Notes: generated by a model not told the origin, from the letters alone. 19,532 nucleotides of DNA from Desulfurococcales archaeon (GCA_015521095.1 WAOU01000070.1:1-19532), one strand, 5' to 3'; positions 1 through 7,427 are shown, counted from the first letter of the stretch. Translations and numbers: made by a program.

Positions 1-115
1 CTACATAGGAGAAATACACTTTAGACTCGTCGAAGGCAGCGACGACGACATCCAGCTAAGCGCCCTACTAGCCTGGATGTCGCTAGTAGGAAGAAAGCTA
101 GGTGTATCAGGTTGA
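1..115 (+). CDS. rfcS: Replication factor C small subunit, C-terminal end (partial)
   Basis: Only the last 37 codons are in the window; the gene enters from the left edge and the stop TGA is at 113-115. The tail reads GEIHFRLVEGSDDDIQLSAL, which is the typical C-terminal collar segment of archaeal RfcS (short acidic run followed by IQLSALLA). RfcS forms the bulk of the pentameric clamp loader that places PCNA on primed DNA. The stop overlaps the TTG start of rfcL at 112-114, so the two subunits of one complex are translationally coupled. Identification rests on the short tail plus the rfcL neighbour. Confidence 0.85.
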   Translation, partial: YIGEIHFRLVEGSDDDIQLSALLAWMSLVGRKLGVSG

Positions 116-1524
116 CTAAACCCCACAAGAAAATACCCTGGATAATAAAATACAGGCCGAGGACAGTAGAAGAAGTAGTAAACCAAGAAGAAGCCAAGAG
201 ACTACTCACAACCTGGCTCTCTGCATGGGCGTCAGGAAAGAAACCGGCCAAGAGAGCAGCACTACTATATGGCCCGCCTGGAGTAGGAAAAACCAGCCTA
301 GTAGAGGCACTAGCAAGAGAATATAACTTCGAACTACTAGAACTCAACGCCAGCGACTACAGAAGTGCATACGCCATTAGAAGAACAGTAGGAGTCGCCG
401 CATTCAAGAAGGCACTCTTCGGTAAAGGAATAATAATACTCCTAGACGAGATAGACGGCGTAGCGACAAGAGAAGACGCAGGAGGACTACAAGAACTGCT
501 AAAAATAATCCCGGAAACCAATAACCCGATAATAATGACGGCCAACGATCCATGGAAAGACCAGCTACGACCACTACGAGACAAAGTGCTCCTAGTACAA
601 TTCAAACAACTAAGCATGACCCAGGTAATGGGCGTCCTACAAAGGATCTGCGAGAAAGAACGCTTAGAGTGCGAAAGAGAAGCCCTACGATTAATAGCAC
701 AGCTAAGCCAGGGAGACCTACGAGCAGCGATAAATGATCTAGAAGCTATCGCCGAGGGATACGGGAAAGTAACCCTAGCTCTCGCGAAAGCCATACTTAG
801 GGGACGAGAGAAAAAGAGCGATATTTGGAGGACGCTTAACCAAGTATTCTATGCGAAAGCAGCATGGATGGCGAAGCGTGCAGTAACGAATAGCGAGGAG
901 GACTATGAGACGCTTATGGCTTGGATAAATGATAATATTCCACGCAAATATGAGGAGCCCGGAGACCTATACAGGGCATATGATGCTCTATCACGAGCAT
1001 CTCTATTCCTATCAAGGGCCAAGTTCAAGGGATACTGGAGCCTACTAAGCTACGTCTTCGACCTGATCGGTCCAGGGATAACGTATGCTCAGAGAGAAGG
1101 AAGCATTCTGAAGCTAAGATACTCTTATCCCGAGCGGATAAAACTCATGGCCTCACTGAGGGAAGTACGGCAAATCAGAGAATCACTAGCTCAGAAACTA
1201 GCAAGCCGCCTGCTAGTCTCAAAATCGACCGTGAAGAACGATATACTTCCAATACTACAAACAATATTCAGGTATAGTAAAGATCTAACCTATCCTGCAC
1301 GCCTCGTACTAGGATACGAGCTAACAAAGGAAGAAGTAAAATACCTAGCAGGCAATAAAGCCGAAGAAATCATAGAGTTCGCAGAGAAAATAAAGCGGAC
1401 AAGGCGTATCCCGCGGGAACCAGAACGCGAAGAAGTACGAGAAGCTCCACGTGAACAGAAACGAGCCCCAAAGAAAAAGAAACAGGAGAGAAAAGGAAAG
1501 ACACTAGACATGTTCTTCGGCTAA
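112..1524 (+). CDS. rfcL: Replication factor C large subunit
   Basis: A 470-residue clamp-loader subunit that, with RfcS, opens and loads the PCNA ring using ATP. The N-terminus has the RFC box (PWIIKYRPRTVEEVVNQ, residues 9-25), Walker A GPPGVGKT at 54-61 and Walker B LLDEIDG at about 109-115. An AAA+ lid and a helical collar follow. The last 40 residues are a very basic Lys/Arg/Glu tail ending in KTLDMFFG, which resembles a PCNA-interacting (PIP) peptide ending in two phenylalanines. The start is TTG at 112, fixed by the overlap with the rfcS stop and by the family N-terminus beginning just before the RFC box. The stop overlaps the convergent moaC stop by a few bases. Length is normal for archaeal RfcL. 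Confidence 0.97.
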   Translation: MTKPHKKIPWIIKYRPRTVEEVVNQEEAKRLLTTWLSAWASGKKPAKRAALLYGPPGVGKTSLVEALAREYNFELLELNASDYRSAYAIRRTVGVAAFKKALFGKGIIILLDEIDGVATREDAGGLQELLKIIPETNNPIIMTANDPWKDQLRPLRDKVLLVQFKQLSMTQVMGVLQRICEKERLECEREALRLIAQLSQGDLRAAINDLEAIAEGYGKVTLALAKAILRGREKKSDIWRTLNQVFYAKAAWMAKRAVTNSEEDYETLMAWINDNIPRKYEEPGDLYRAYDALSRASLFLSRAKFKGYWSLLSYVFDLIGPGITYAQREGSILKLRYSYPERIKLMASLREVRQIRESLAQKLASRLLVSKSTVKNDILPILQTIFRYSKDLTYPARLVLGYELTKEEVKYLAGNKAEEIIEFAEKIKRTRRIPREPEREEVREAPREQKRAPKKKKQERKGKTLDMFFG

Positions 1525-1985
1525 CTAGAACCCTTTATCTTACTAACAACGCGTATATCAGTAATCCTCGTTACAGGATACTGTCCCGCCTCATCCTTCT
1601 CATATTTCTTAACCATGTCCCATATCGCTAGGAGAGCGGCGGATACACCTGCTAGCGCCTCCATTTCAACCCCTGTCTCCGCCTTTGTCTTTACCCTAAC
1701 CCTCACTACTATGGAATCATCGTTATAGAAGAATTCTACTCTTACACCATGAATAGGTATGGGGTGACACAACGGTATTAGTTCTGGAGTCTTCTTGACG
1801 GCTAGTATAGCGGCGACAGAGGCTACAGACTCGACGTCTCCTTTCTCGATCTTTCCCTCCATGACAAGTTTGACGGTAGAGGGTTTGAGTATTATGCGTC
1901 CTTCTGCTATAGCTTCACGATATACAGGTTTCTTCTCCGTTATATCTATCATTTTGACATTGCCAGAAGCCATTAAGGTAGTCAC
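1521..1985 (-). CDS. moaC: Cyclic pyranopterin monophosphate synthase MoaC
   Basis: MoaC acts in the first stage of molybdenum/tungsten cofactor synthesis, turning the cyclic GTP derivative made by MoaA into cyclic pyranopterin monophosphate. Family signatures are clear: the N-terminal MIDIT motif, LIPLCHPIPI in the middle, and the conserved KAETGVEMEAL...AALLAIWDMVK block near the C-terminus. About 154 residues, normal for the family. A TTG at 1988 and a GTG at 1985 are both possible starts; GAGGAG lies 7 nt before the GTG and only 4 nt before the TTG, so GTG is preferred. It is the last gene of the leftward set orc1, winged helix, moaC. No other cofactor gene is nearby, so its grouping with a replication initiator looks incidental. 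Confidence 0.96.
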   Translation of the reverse strand: MTTLMASGNVKMIDITEKKPVYREAIAEGRIILKPSTVKLVMEGKIEKGDVESVASVAAILAVKKTPELIPLCHPIPIHGVRVEFFYNDDSIVVRVRVKTKAETGVEMEALAGVSAALLAIWDMVKKYEKDEAGQYPVTRITDIRVVSKIKGSS

Positions 1986-2030
1986 CAAGATACTCCTCTA
2001 GGGTTATTGTTCGGGAAATAGGTCTTACGT

Positions 2031-2291
2031 TCATAGACTTTCTAGTTCTCGCAGGATATCTCTAAGGGCAGCGACGCGGGGATCTGTAAGGTTCGCTACA
2101 TAGACTCTCAGTCTCCCGTATTTTCTTTCTTCAACTATGCCTAGCTCCTCTAGAACCTTCATGTGGTGCTGTACCTGTTTGTGGTGAAGGCCTGTTTCTC
2201 GAACTATTCTTGTTACGTTGGCTTGTCCTTCTTCGAGTAGGTATCTTAGTATTCTTATCCTGCCGGGGCTACAGAGCTTCTCGAGATCCAA
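2031..2291 (-). CDS. Small winged-helix transcriptional regulator (ArsR-like)
   Basis: An 86-residue DNA-binding protein consisting of little more than one winged-helix domain. The N-terminus (LCSPGRIRILRYLLEEG) matches helix 1 of ArsR-type regulators. A helix-turn-helix follows (VTRIVRETGLHHKQVQHHMK, about 26-45), then LEELGIVEERKYGRLRVYVA, the wing. No metal-binding cysteine pair of the classic ArsR sensor is seen; the only Cys is near residue 7. The start is TTG at 2289-2291. AGGAGG lies 9 nt upstream and overlaps the stop codon of orc1, so translation is probably coupled to it. Its target is unknown; because it sits directly after an initiator gene, autoregulation of the orc1 operon is a reasonable inference. 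Confidence 0.85.
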   Translation of the reverse strand: MDLEKLCSPGRIRILRYLLEEGQANVTRIVRETGLHHKQVQHHMKVLEELGIVEERKYGRLRVYVANLTDPRVAALRDILRELESL

Positions 2292-2304
2292 TTTACGGAT
2301 CCTC

Positions 2305-3513
2305 CTAGCTCATAAGGATTTTTTCTAGTAATTCTACTAGGTGCTGGGCGGGTATCTCGGGGGCTAGTCTGAGGAGTGTTGTTCTTCCCCGCATACCTTT
2401 ACCGCTTGGCTTAGCTTCTATTAGTCCTATAGCATCTAGTTTCCTCATATATAGGTTGAATTGTGTGTGTCCTCTAGGGTTCTCGCCATAGATTCGTGCG
2501 AGGTACTCGTATTTTTCTCGGACCTCTCCCGTGGTCGCGTAGGACTTCTTGTCTCTGCTGAGCATTGCTACAGCTAATAATAGTAGGAGTTCGTGTTTCT
2601 GGAGCGACCTTAGCTGTGCCTCGTTTATGTTTGCAACTGCGTCTTGGGACAGTGCAAACCTGACGTGCTCTTCTGTTATCCGGTGTTCTCCCATAGCTTC
2701 AGCTGTTTCGGCCGCGATTCTTAATGCTATTATCGCTTTTCTGGCGCTTCCCTCAGGCCGTCCATTGCCGTCTACTCCGTAGAACTCTGCTATTGTCCAT
2801 AGAAGGTCTGGATCCCATACTCCAGGGTATAAGCCTTGCTGTGCTCGTTGCTCTAGTATCGTGTAGAGTTCCTCGGTGGTATAAGGTTTCAAGTGTAGTC
2901 TTAGTCCTATCTGTGATTCTACTTGTGGTAGTTTTTCTTTTAGATAGCTTAGAACGGTGAAGTCTTGTGCTACTAGTAGATAGTTTATTCTGCTTGTATT
3001 ATCTGGTGAGGGGACTTGCTCGTGTATTCGTAGGAGGATATAGAGTTGTTCCTCGTCTACTCTTGGGGATTTTATGAGTTGTTGGAACTCGTCTAGTATG
3101 ACTAGTAGGTAGAGGTCGCGTCTATAGAGTGTGTCTACTATTGCTTTTAGTGCTTCGAGCGGGGAGGATCCTCTTACAGATAGTTTTGGGGCTACTTGTG
3201 AGGCTAGCACTGTGAGTATTTCTAGTATGGAGGGAACAGTGTAGAGGTTAACGTAGGCTACTGCGAAGTTGATTCCACGCGTGTATGCGAATTCTTTTAG
3301 TTTATTGCCTACGTATTTTGCTAGTGTGGTTTTTCCTATTCCTACTCGTCCTATAGAACCATAGATTAGTGTTATGTCTGAGGAGCTTGTGCTTGTTGAT
3401 AGTTTCATCATATAGCGTTTGAGTAGGAATTCTGCTTCCTTGTCTCGTACATGGAGTTGTGGGGGTATGTATGTTTCGTCGAATACCATTGGGTTCTTTA
3501 TGATAGTTGGCAT
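2305..3513 (-). CDS. Orc1/Cdc6-family replication initiator paralogue
   Basis: A 402-residue AAA+ protein of the archaeal Orc1/Cdc6 family, which binds origin DNA and recruits the MCM helicase. From the ATG at 3513: a short N-terminal arm (IPPQLHVRDKE, the usual site just before the ATPase), a P-loop GSIGRVGIGKTT at 52-63, Walker B VILDEF at 138-143, and a C-terminal winged helix from about residue 310 (LLLAVAMLSRD...TTGEVREKY...LDAIGLIEAK). The P-loop carries an insert (SIGRVGIGKT rather than GxxGxGKT). This recalls the second, divergent initiator class of crenarchaea rather than the main Orc1-1; that assignment is from memory. A GTG at 3522 is possible, but GGAAGTGA is correctly spaced for the ATG at 3513. 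It leads an apparent operon with the winged helix and moaC. Confidence 0.9.
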   Translation of the reverse strand: MPTIIKNPMVFDETYIPPQLHVRDKEAEFLLKRYMMKLSTSTSSSDITLIYGSIGRVGIGKTTLAKYVGNKLKEFAYTRGINFAVAYVNLYTVPSILEILTVLASQVAPKLSVRGSSPLEALKAIVDTLYRRDLYLLVILDEFQQLIKSPRVDEEQLYILLRIHEQVPSPDNTSRINYLLVAQDFTVLSYLKEKLPQVESQIGLRLHLKPYTTEELYTILEQRAQQGLYPGVWDPDLLWTIAEFYGVDGNGRPEGSARKAIIALRIAAETAEAMGEHRITEEHVRFALSQDAVANINEAQLRSLQKHELLLLLAVAMLSRDKKSYATTGEVREKYEYLARIYGENPRGHTQFNLYMRKLDAIGLIEAKPSGKGMRGRTTLLRLAPEIPAQHLVELLEKILMS

Positions 3514-3601
3514 GTTCTTCACTTCCGTCTAGCTATGGATATTTTTTCAGCTATTTAGTGGATATATTCGTAATACCATAAAAATATACACACAAACAAA
3601 A
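3514..3601 (-). promoter_or_regulatory. A+T-rich promoter region upstream of orc1
   Basis: An 88-bp very A+T-rich stretch between the THUMP-like gene and orc1. Read on the minus strand it has TATA-like stretches at about 3551-3570, then GGAAGTGA just before the chosen ATG. No ORB-type origin repeat was found here by eye, so I call it a promoter and not an origin. Confidence 0.4.
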
Positions 3602-4138
3602 TCACTCCTTACACACAGACAAAGGTAACACAAGTTGACAACCATAATTACAAGATCGAACACAGCCAAGAACAAGTCCAACAGTATTCAAGGACATAGA
3701 TTCAATAACAAGCATATATGAACCCTTACGCGAGACTATACATCCAGAATTCCTGATGATCTCTTCAACCTTGCTTCTACCTATAGTCCCCCGACAACTA
3801 CTTCTCAGCTTGAGGCGAAACCTTACCCTTAACGGGTCACCACAACGCCTCTCTATGTAACTCCTCAGCTTGTCCTCTAATTCAGCACATGAAACACATT
3901 CATCAAAAAAGAAAAGATACCTAATAAACGAATACTCGTAGCTTCTAACAAGGTCGAGCAACCTCTCAATCGTAGAATCGGAATAAACCGCGAATACTCC
4001 ACTAGCAACTTTACTAACTTCATATTTATCAATACCAGCCAATACATCGTACAGTTCTTCAAGAGCCCAGTATTCTCTTCCTTCCTTAGCTACCATCACT
4101 AGCTTTGGGCACTTGGGCAACATTTCTTCAATGGACAT
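3602..4138 (-). CDS. Cysteine-rich THUMP-like domain protein, function unknown
   Basis: About 178 residues. The order of predicted elements suggests a stand-alone THUMP-type RNA-binding domain: an opening LVMVAKEGREYWALEELYDV, a central section rich in Arg/Tyr, then a C-terminal half with RFRLKLRSSCRG...KVEEIIRNSGC followed by SYMLVIESMSLNTVGLVLG, the usual closing strand of THUMP domains in tRNA-modifying enzymes. No catalytic domain is attached. Ten cysteines are present, including ECVSC and CVRSCNYGC, unusual for a hyperthermophile protein and possibly disulfides or a metal site. A GTG at 4147 lies inside AAGGTG; that motif is 6 nt before the ATG at 4138, which I therefore take as the start. 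The gene overlaps nth by 40 bp. The THUMP assignment is pattern recognition only. Confidence 0.6.
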   Translation of the reverse strand: MSIEEMLPKCPKLVMVAKEGREYWALEELYDVLAGIDKYEVSKVASGVFAVYSDSTIERLLDLVRSYEYSFIRYLFFFDECVSCAELEDKLRSYIERRCGDPLRVRFRLKLRSSCRGTIGRSKVEEIIRNSGCIVSRKGSYMLVIESMSLNTVGLVLGCVRSCNYGCQLVLPLSVCKE

Positions 4139-4803
4139 ATCTCGCACCTTGGATTCCGGGCTCTACAAATCGATCTGCCAAACGATATAATTAACTTGTG
4201 TGCTTTCTCGTAATCAACAGTATCACCGAAAAAATCCGCTAGTCTAGAAGACACAAGTTTATATGATACGGAAGGCTTGCTAACTAGACCCCATCTCCAT
4301 GCAATCCTCCGGGCATGAGTATCTACAGGAAACACGCGGACTCCTCGATAAAACGATAAAAATACATCCACTGTCTTAGGCCCTATTCCTTTTATCTTAG
4401 ATAGCTCCTCCCGCAGTAGCTCAGGGTCTGTTTCAACAAGGTATCGTGTTCCTCCCTTCTCTATCAAAAACTTCGACAACCTAAGAATAGTCTCAGTTTT
4501 TCTCCTATATCCGCCCGATATCCGGATAGAGTCCATTATCCTTTCAGCGCCAACACGGAGAAAGTCTTCTGGAGTAGATCCAATAGAGAGGAGGCTCCGT
4601 AGAGCCCGAATACTATTTTTATCATTTGTATTCTGGCTCAGTATAATTGCTACAAGAGCTAGGAAAGGATCCTTCTCCGCCTCAGGCACGTGAACGACGA
4701 AATCCTTCCTATCTATACTTACTTTACTCTCTAGCAGACGGTATACAGTTGGTCCATCGAGGCAAATAGACTTGTCTTTAGCTTGTTTCTGCTTATCAGC
4801 CAA
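4099..4803 (-). CDS. nth: Endonuclease III-type DNA glycosylase/AP lyase
   Basis: A 234-residue base-excision repair enzyme that removes oxidised pyrimidines and nicks the abasic site. The helix-hairpin-helix reads LSKIKGIGPKTVDVFLS with the catalytic lysine at 143. The catalytic aspartate is D161 in VFPVDTHARRIAWRWGL. The C-terminal [4Fe-4S] cluster motif is complete: C213-x6-C220-x2-C223-x5-C229. The N-terminal half has the expected ILSQNTND (ILSxQT-type) helix. The start is TTG at 4801-4803; no better upstream start is evident. The 3' end overlaps the following THUMP-like gene. All catalytic residues are present, so it should be active. Confidence 0.95.
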   Translation of the reverse strand: MADKQKQAKDKSICLDGPTVYRLLESKVSIDRKDFVVHVPEAEKDPFLALVAIILSQNTNDKNSIRALRSLLSIGSTPEDFLRVGAERIMDSIRISGGYRRKTETILRLSKFLIEKGGTRYLVETDPELLREELSKIKGIGPKTVDVFLSFYRGVRVFPVDTHARRIAWRWGLVSKPSVSYKLVSSRLADFFGDTVDYEKAHKLIISFGRSICRARNPRCEICPLKKCCPSAQS

Positions 4804-4866
4804 ATGTGTCTACACCACGAATTTCATTTTCTCTAAGGTATCCTTATTATATTGGGGGTGTGCTGA
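4804..4866. promoter_or_regulatory. Divergent promoter region nth / archease
   Basis: A 63-bp gap between two outward-facing genes. It holds a TATA-like TTATTATAT at about 4842-4850, and GGGGGTG just before the archease ATG that can act as ribosome binding site. On the other strand a GTGGTG lies about 12 nt before the nth TTG. Confidence 0.4.
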
Positions 4867-5319
4867 ATGGAGAAGAACACATATAGCAAATGCATAGGAT
4901 ACAAGCACAAAGAGCACACAGCAGACGTCTTGATAGAATCGGTTGGAAGGACTCTTGAAGAAGCTTTTGAGCAGGCAGGAATAGCCGTGTACGAAGTGAT
5001 AACAGACACAAGCAAAGTAGATCCAGTAACACGGGTCGATATAGATATAGAGGGCGACGATCTCGAGAACCTACTCTACAGATGGATAGAAGAACTTCTA
5101 ATATACACTGATTCGGAAGGACTAGTATTCTCCCGATTTACAGTATGTAGAATAGAAGAAGTAAACGGAAAATATAGGATCATGAGTAGCGCGTGGGGCG
5201 AACAGTTCAACCCCGAAAAACACGAAGAAAGAACCATAGTAAAAGCTATGACATATGCCCAAATGGAAATAGAAAGAAAAGATAAATGCTGGAGACTACA
5301 ATTCGTCGTAGATATCTAG
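4867..5319 (+). CDS. Archease (RtcB tRNA ligase activator)
   Basis: A 150-residue archease. In archaea this small protein speeds guanylylation and turnover of the RtcB RNA ligase, which joins tRNA exons after intron removal. Family marks: YKHKEHTADVLIESVG at 12-27 (the EHTADV segment holds the metal-binding Asp), AFEQAGIAVYEVITD, then DLENLLYRWIEELLIYTDSEGLVFS, and the C-terminal strand ending in VVDI, a conserved terminal Asp region. The start ATG is preceded by GGGGGTGTGCTGA, a good ribosome binding site. The rtcB gene itself is not in the window. The presence of an intron-containing tRNA-Pro at 16799 fits a need for tRNA exon ligation in this organism. Confidence 0.95.
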   Translation: MEKNTYSKCIGYKHKEHTADVLIESVGRTLEEAFEQAGIAVYEVITDTSKVDPVTRVDIDIEGDDLENLLYRWIEELLIYTDSEGLVFSRFTVCRIEEVNGKYRIMSSAWGEQFNPEKHEERTIVKAMTYAQMEIERKDKCWRLQFVVDI

Positions 5320-5406
5320 GATAACACTTGAATAATCGAGTCAATAGAATAAATTATTGTCAATTCTCTCAAGAACAGGTGTTCTCTTCCATGTTACCGG
5401 GAACAC

Positions 5407-5856
5407 TCAGCAACCCAACTTCATACCTAGCCTAGATAATCCATCTAAAACCGATTGAAGCACCTTTTCTTCGACTATGTAATCATCACTGTTTTCTAGC
5501 CCTCCTGTAAACACAAGTATAATTCGACGATCCTTATCAATATACAGTACAGCGGACCCGTTATTATCGAGGAACCCCCTAGCCTCAAATAAGCCGGCAA
5601 CCACGACATCATAGTCTTCAACAAGCATTCTATACTTCTCGTAGATCTGATCGGCGACCTGCATAGCATTATACATTCCTTTTTCGATGTCAAAGCCCGA
5701 CAACGATACATGTTCCTTCCAAACGGGAACAAATGCCTCAACACGCCCATAACACTTTTTCTCAAGCATCTCGCTGACACTAATCGCTAGATCGAGATCA
5801 GTGGAGCCTATAGCAACCATAACTATTCGAATCCCTTCTTCATCGCCCAATAGCAT
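5407..5856 (-). CDS. Archaemetzincin-like protein lacking the zinc site
   Basis: A 149-residue protein convergent with archease. The N-terminus (IRIVMVAIGSTDLDLAISV) and the middle (GFDIEKGMYNAMQVADQIY, then a strand-rich stretch DYDVVVAGLFEARGF) follow the plan I know for archaemetzincins (peptidase family M54). In that family a Y-D-x-x-R-x-Q-Y-x-A block and a VLGVTDxDLY strand precede the zinc helix. Where HExxHxxGxxHC is expected this protein has LDGLSRLGMKLGC and then stops; none of the three zinc histidines is present, and the later CxxC part is absent. If homologous, it is a non-peptidase relative. The match is from memory, not a search; otherwise call it hypothetical. The ATG at 5856 is used; a TTG at 5850 is an alternative. 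Confidence 0.5.
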   Translation of the reverse strand: MLLGDEEGIRIVMVAIGSTDLDLAISVSEMLEKKCYGRVEAFVPVWKEHVSLSGFDIEKGMYNAMQVADQIYEKYRMLVEDYDVVVAGLFEARGFLDNNGSAVLYIDKDRRIILVFTGGLENSDDYIVEEKVLQSVLDGLSRLGMKLGC

Positions 5857-5925
5857 CGACCATAGACTATAAAACGGGAAAAAGGAATAAAACTACATGC
5901 CGGTAAACATCATTTATGGGCGTGT

Positions 5926-6000
5926 GCCGCCGTAGCTCAGCGGGAGAGCGCCCGGCTGAAGACCGGGCGGTCCGGGGTTCGAATCCCCGCGGCGGCACCA
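5926..6000 (+). tRNA. tRNA-Phe (anticodon GAA)
   Basis: A full cloverleaf: 7-bp acceptor GCCGCCG/CGGCGGC, D arm with GCTC/GAGC, anticodon stem CCCGG/CCGGG around loop CTGAAGA (anticodon GAA), T loop TTCGAAT. The discriminator is A and CCA is encoded at 5998-6000. There is no intron. An A+T-rich box (GGAATAAAA, about 5884-5892) lies roughly 35 nt upstream and may be its promoter. Confidence 0.98.
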
Positions 6001-6069
6001 GGCACACAATTCTATTGTATTAATGAGAGACACGTATAGTTGAGCGTGGATTATTCGGTTAATGGTCTC

Positions 6070-6119
6070 AATTATTTAATACTAGTTACCATATAATGGT
6101 TTCATGGGGTGCGTCGTAG
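6070..6119 (+). promoter_or_regulatory. Promoter region of the nucleotidyltransferase gene
   Basis: TATA-like ATTATTTAATAC at about 6070-6081 and a second one, CATATAAT, at about 6090-6097 lie upstream of the ATG at 6120. A GGGGTG about 12 nt before the ATG may serve as ribosome binding site. Confidence 0.4.
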
Positions 6120-6851
6120 ATGACGATCGCAATGATTCTAGCAGGTGGGTACGGCAAGAGACTGCGGCCCTTGACACTAGAAGTGCCAAAGCCACTGGTT
6201 AAAGTCGCTGGTAAACCAGTAATGTTCTATCAGCTAGAGTGGCTCAAATACTATGGAATAAACGAGGTAGTTATACTCGCTGGATACCTAAAAGAGAAGA
6301 TCATTGAGACCATAGGTAGCGGATCGAAGTTTGGCCTCTCAGTCTCGTATGTTATAGAAGATGATCCGCTTGGAACGGGAGGGGCTCTTAGAAACGCGGC
6401 ACATATGCTTAGAAAAGATGAGACAATAATAGTGATAAATGGCGATATCCTCACGAACATAGACCCTAACAGACTTATAGAGAAGCTAGATTCTGAAAAA
6501 GATCTTGTGGCAGTGATTGGATCTGTGCCTCTACGTAGCCCCTATGGAATCCTTGACATAGATGAAGAAAAGATGCTTATACGAGGATTTAAAGAGAAAC
6601 CAATACTACGCGAGTATTGGATAAACGCGGGCGTATATGCTTTCAGACCAAACATCGTCGATTACTTACCAGAGAAAGGAGACATTGAGAAGACTACATT
6701 CCCTGAACTAGCCGAGAACAGGATGCTTGGAACTGTAAAGTATGACACGCCCCCCTATTATTGGAGGAGTATTGATACGCACAAGGATCTAGAGGAGGCG
6801 GCTAAGGAACTGGAATCAATTGGGGGACTTCTACCGGTAAAAGGCATATAG
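6120..6851 (+). CDS. Sugar-phosphate nucleotidyltransferase
   Basis: A 243-residue enzyme of the family that joins a sugar 1-phosphate to an NTP to give an NDP-sugar, typically for glycosylation or surface polysaccharide synthesis. The nucleotide-binding signature LAGGYGKRLRPLT sits at 7-19, followed by PKPLVKVAGKP at 23-33. The sugar/metal-binding segment is DDPLGTGGAL at 81-90, then VINGDIL at 105-111. The C-terminal half has FKEKP and NAGVYAF, which position the sugar. It ends soon after the catalytic domain, with no left-handed beta-helix acyltransferase domain, unlike the longer GlmU/GDP-mannose-type relatives. Substrate (glucose-1-P with dTTP/UTP, or mannose-1-P with GTP) cannot be told from the sequence. 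It stands alone with its own promoter; ATG 6132 is a possible later start. Confidence 0.92.
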   Translation: MTIAMILAGGYGKRLRPLTLEVPKPLVKVAGKPVMFYQLEWLKYYGINEVVILAGYLKEKIIETIGSGSKFGLSVSYVIEDDPLGTGGALRNAAHMLRKDETIIVINGDILTNIDPNRLIEKLDSEKDLVAVIGSVPLRSPYGILDIDEEKMLIRGFKEKPILREYWINAGVYAFRPNIVDYLPEKGDIEKTTFPELAENRMLGTVKYDTPPYYWRSIDTHKDLEEAAKELESIGGLLPVKGI

Positions 6852-6965
6852 ACTATTCTTTTCCAGCATCTTGATTTAATGGATTCTTCACGATATTATT
6901 TATGTTCAGCAAAACATAGTGCAACTATAACATTATTAGGACAAATAGAAAATATTCGCGAAGCG

Positions 6966-7247
6966 CTAGTCCCCGTATTCTCCGATCTGGTCTAGAACTA
7001 GCTCATAGTATTCTTCTTTTGCCTGTTCTATGTCCTCTTTAGAGACAGCACTTTTTTCTACTTTAGCAATTACTTTTGTCGAGATGATCTTTTCTTCTTT
7101 TCTTGTTTTGTGGACTGCACGGTATCTTTCGATTATTTCTTTTGGTGCTGGCATCTCGTATCCGCATCTCTGGCATTTTAGTATTATTTCATTTTCTCCT
7201 TTTTTCACGGGGACCATTGGTCCTCCACATTTCGGACAGAATTTCAA
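6966..7247 (-). CDS. TFS/RpoM-like zinc ribbon protein lacking the C-terminal cleavage domain
   Basis: A 93-residue protein. The first 30 residues form a zinc ribbon, C4-x2-C7 and C25-x2-C28 (MKFCPKCGGPMVPVKKG), as in the N-terminal domain of transcription factor S / RNA polymerase subunit M. Standard TFS (about 110 residues) has a second ribbon with the DE dipeptide that drives RNA cleavage in stalled polymerase; this is missing. In its place is a charged helical tail (VSKEDIEQAKEEYYELVL). If it binds RNA polymerase it cannot be a cleavage factor of the usual kind. The start is TTG at 7245-7247 with GGAGGG 8 nt upstream. It is single and convergent with the nucleotidyltransferase. Confidence 0.75.
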   Translation of the reverse strand: MKFCPKCGGPMVPVKKGENEIILKCQRCGYEMPAPKEIIERYRAVHKTRKEEKIISTKVIAKVEKSAVSKEDIEQAKEEYYELVLDQIGEYGD

Positions 7248-7311
7248 TATGGTATCCCTCCATTGTTCTTCGTGACTTGTTTGTTTGTGCCTATCGTGGT
7301 CTAGATCAACA

Positions 7312-7328
7312 GGGGTTTATAAACATTA
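7312..7328 (-). promoter_or_regulatory. Box A (TATA) for the TFS-like gene
   Basis: GTTTATAAAC at about 7316-7325, read on the minus strand, lies about 70 nt before the TTG start at 7247, predicting a leader of roughly 45 nt. The rest of the gap to 7427 is A+T-rich sequence at the 3' side of the AmrS gene, and I see no gene in it. Confidence 0.45.
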
Positions 7329-7427
7329 GTTAATGTGTATGGTGAGAAAAGGGATATTTATAGGGTAAAAATATTGTATTAATAATTATAACTCCGATCA
7401 ACGATAGTGAGGAAAACCGGGAGTAAG

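Noticed and set aside
357..794. 145-codon frame on the minus strand inside rfcL, and similar long antisense frames (e.g. 11856-12263, 13902-14291, 14859-15146, 18874-19203)
   Set aside because: All lie opposite well-identified genes, have Ser/Ile/Leu-rich low-sense protein sequence and no ribosome binding site; they are shadows of codon bias.
5372..5385. Inverted repeat AGAACA-GG-TGTTCT as a terminator or operator
   Set aside because: It sits between convergent genes, but the arms are adjacent with no usable loop and no T-run follows; too weak to call.
7211..7223. Palindrome GGACCATTGGTCC as an operator
   Set aside because: It lies within the coding part of the TFS-like zinc ribbon (Gly-Pro-Met-Val codons) and is probably chance.
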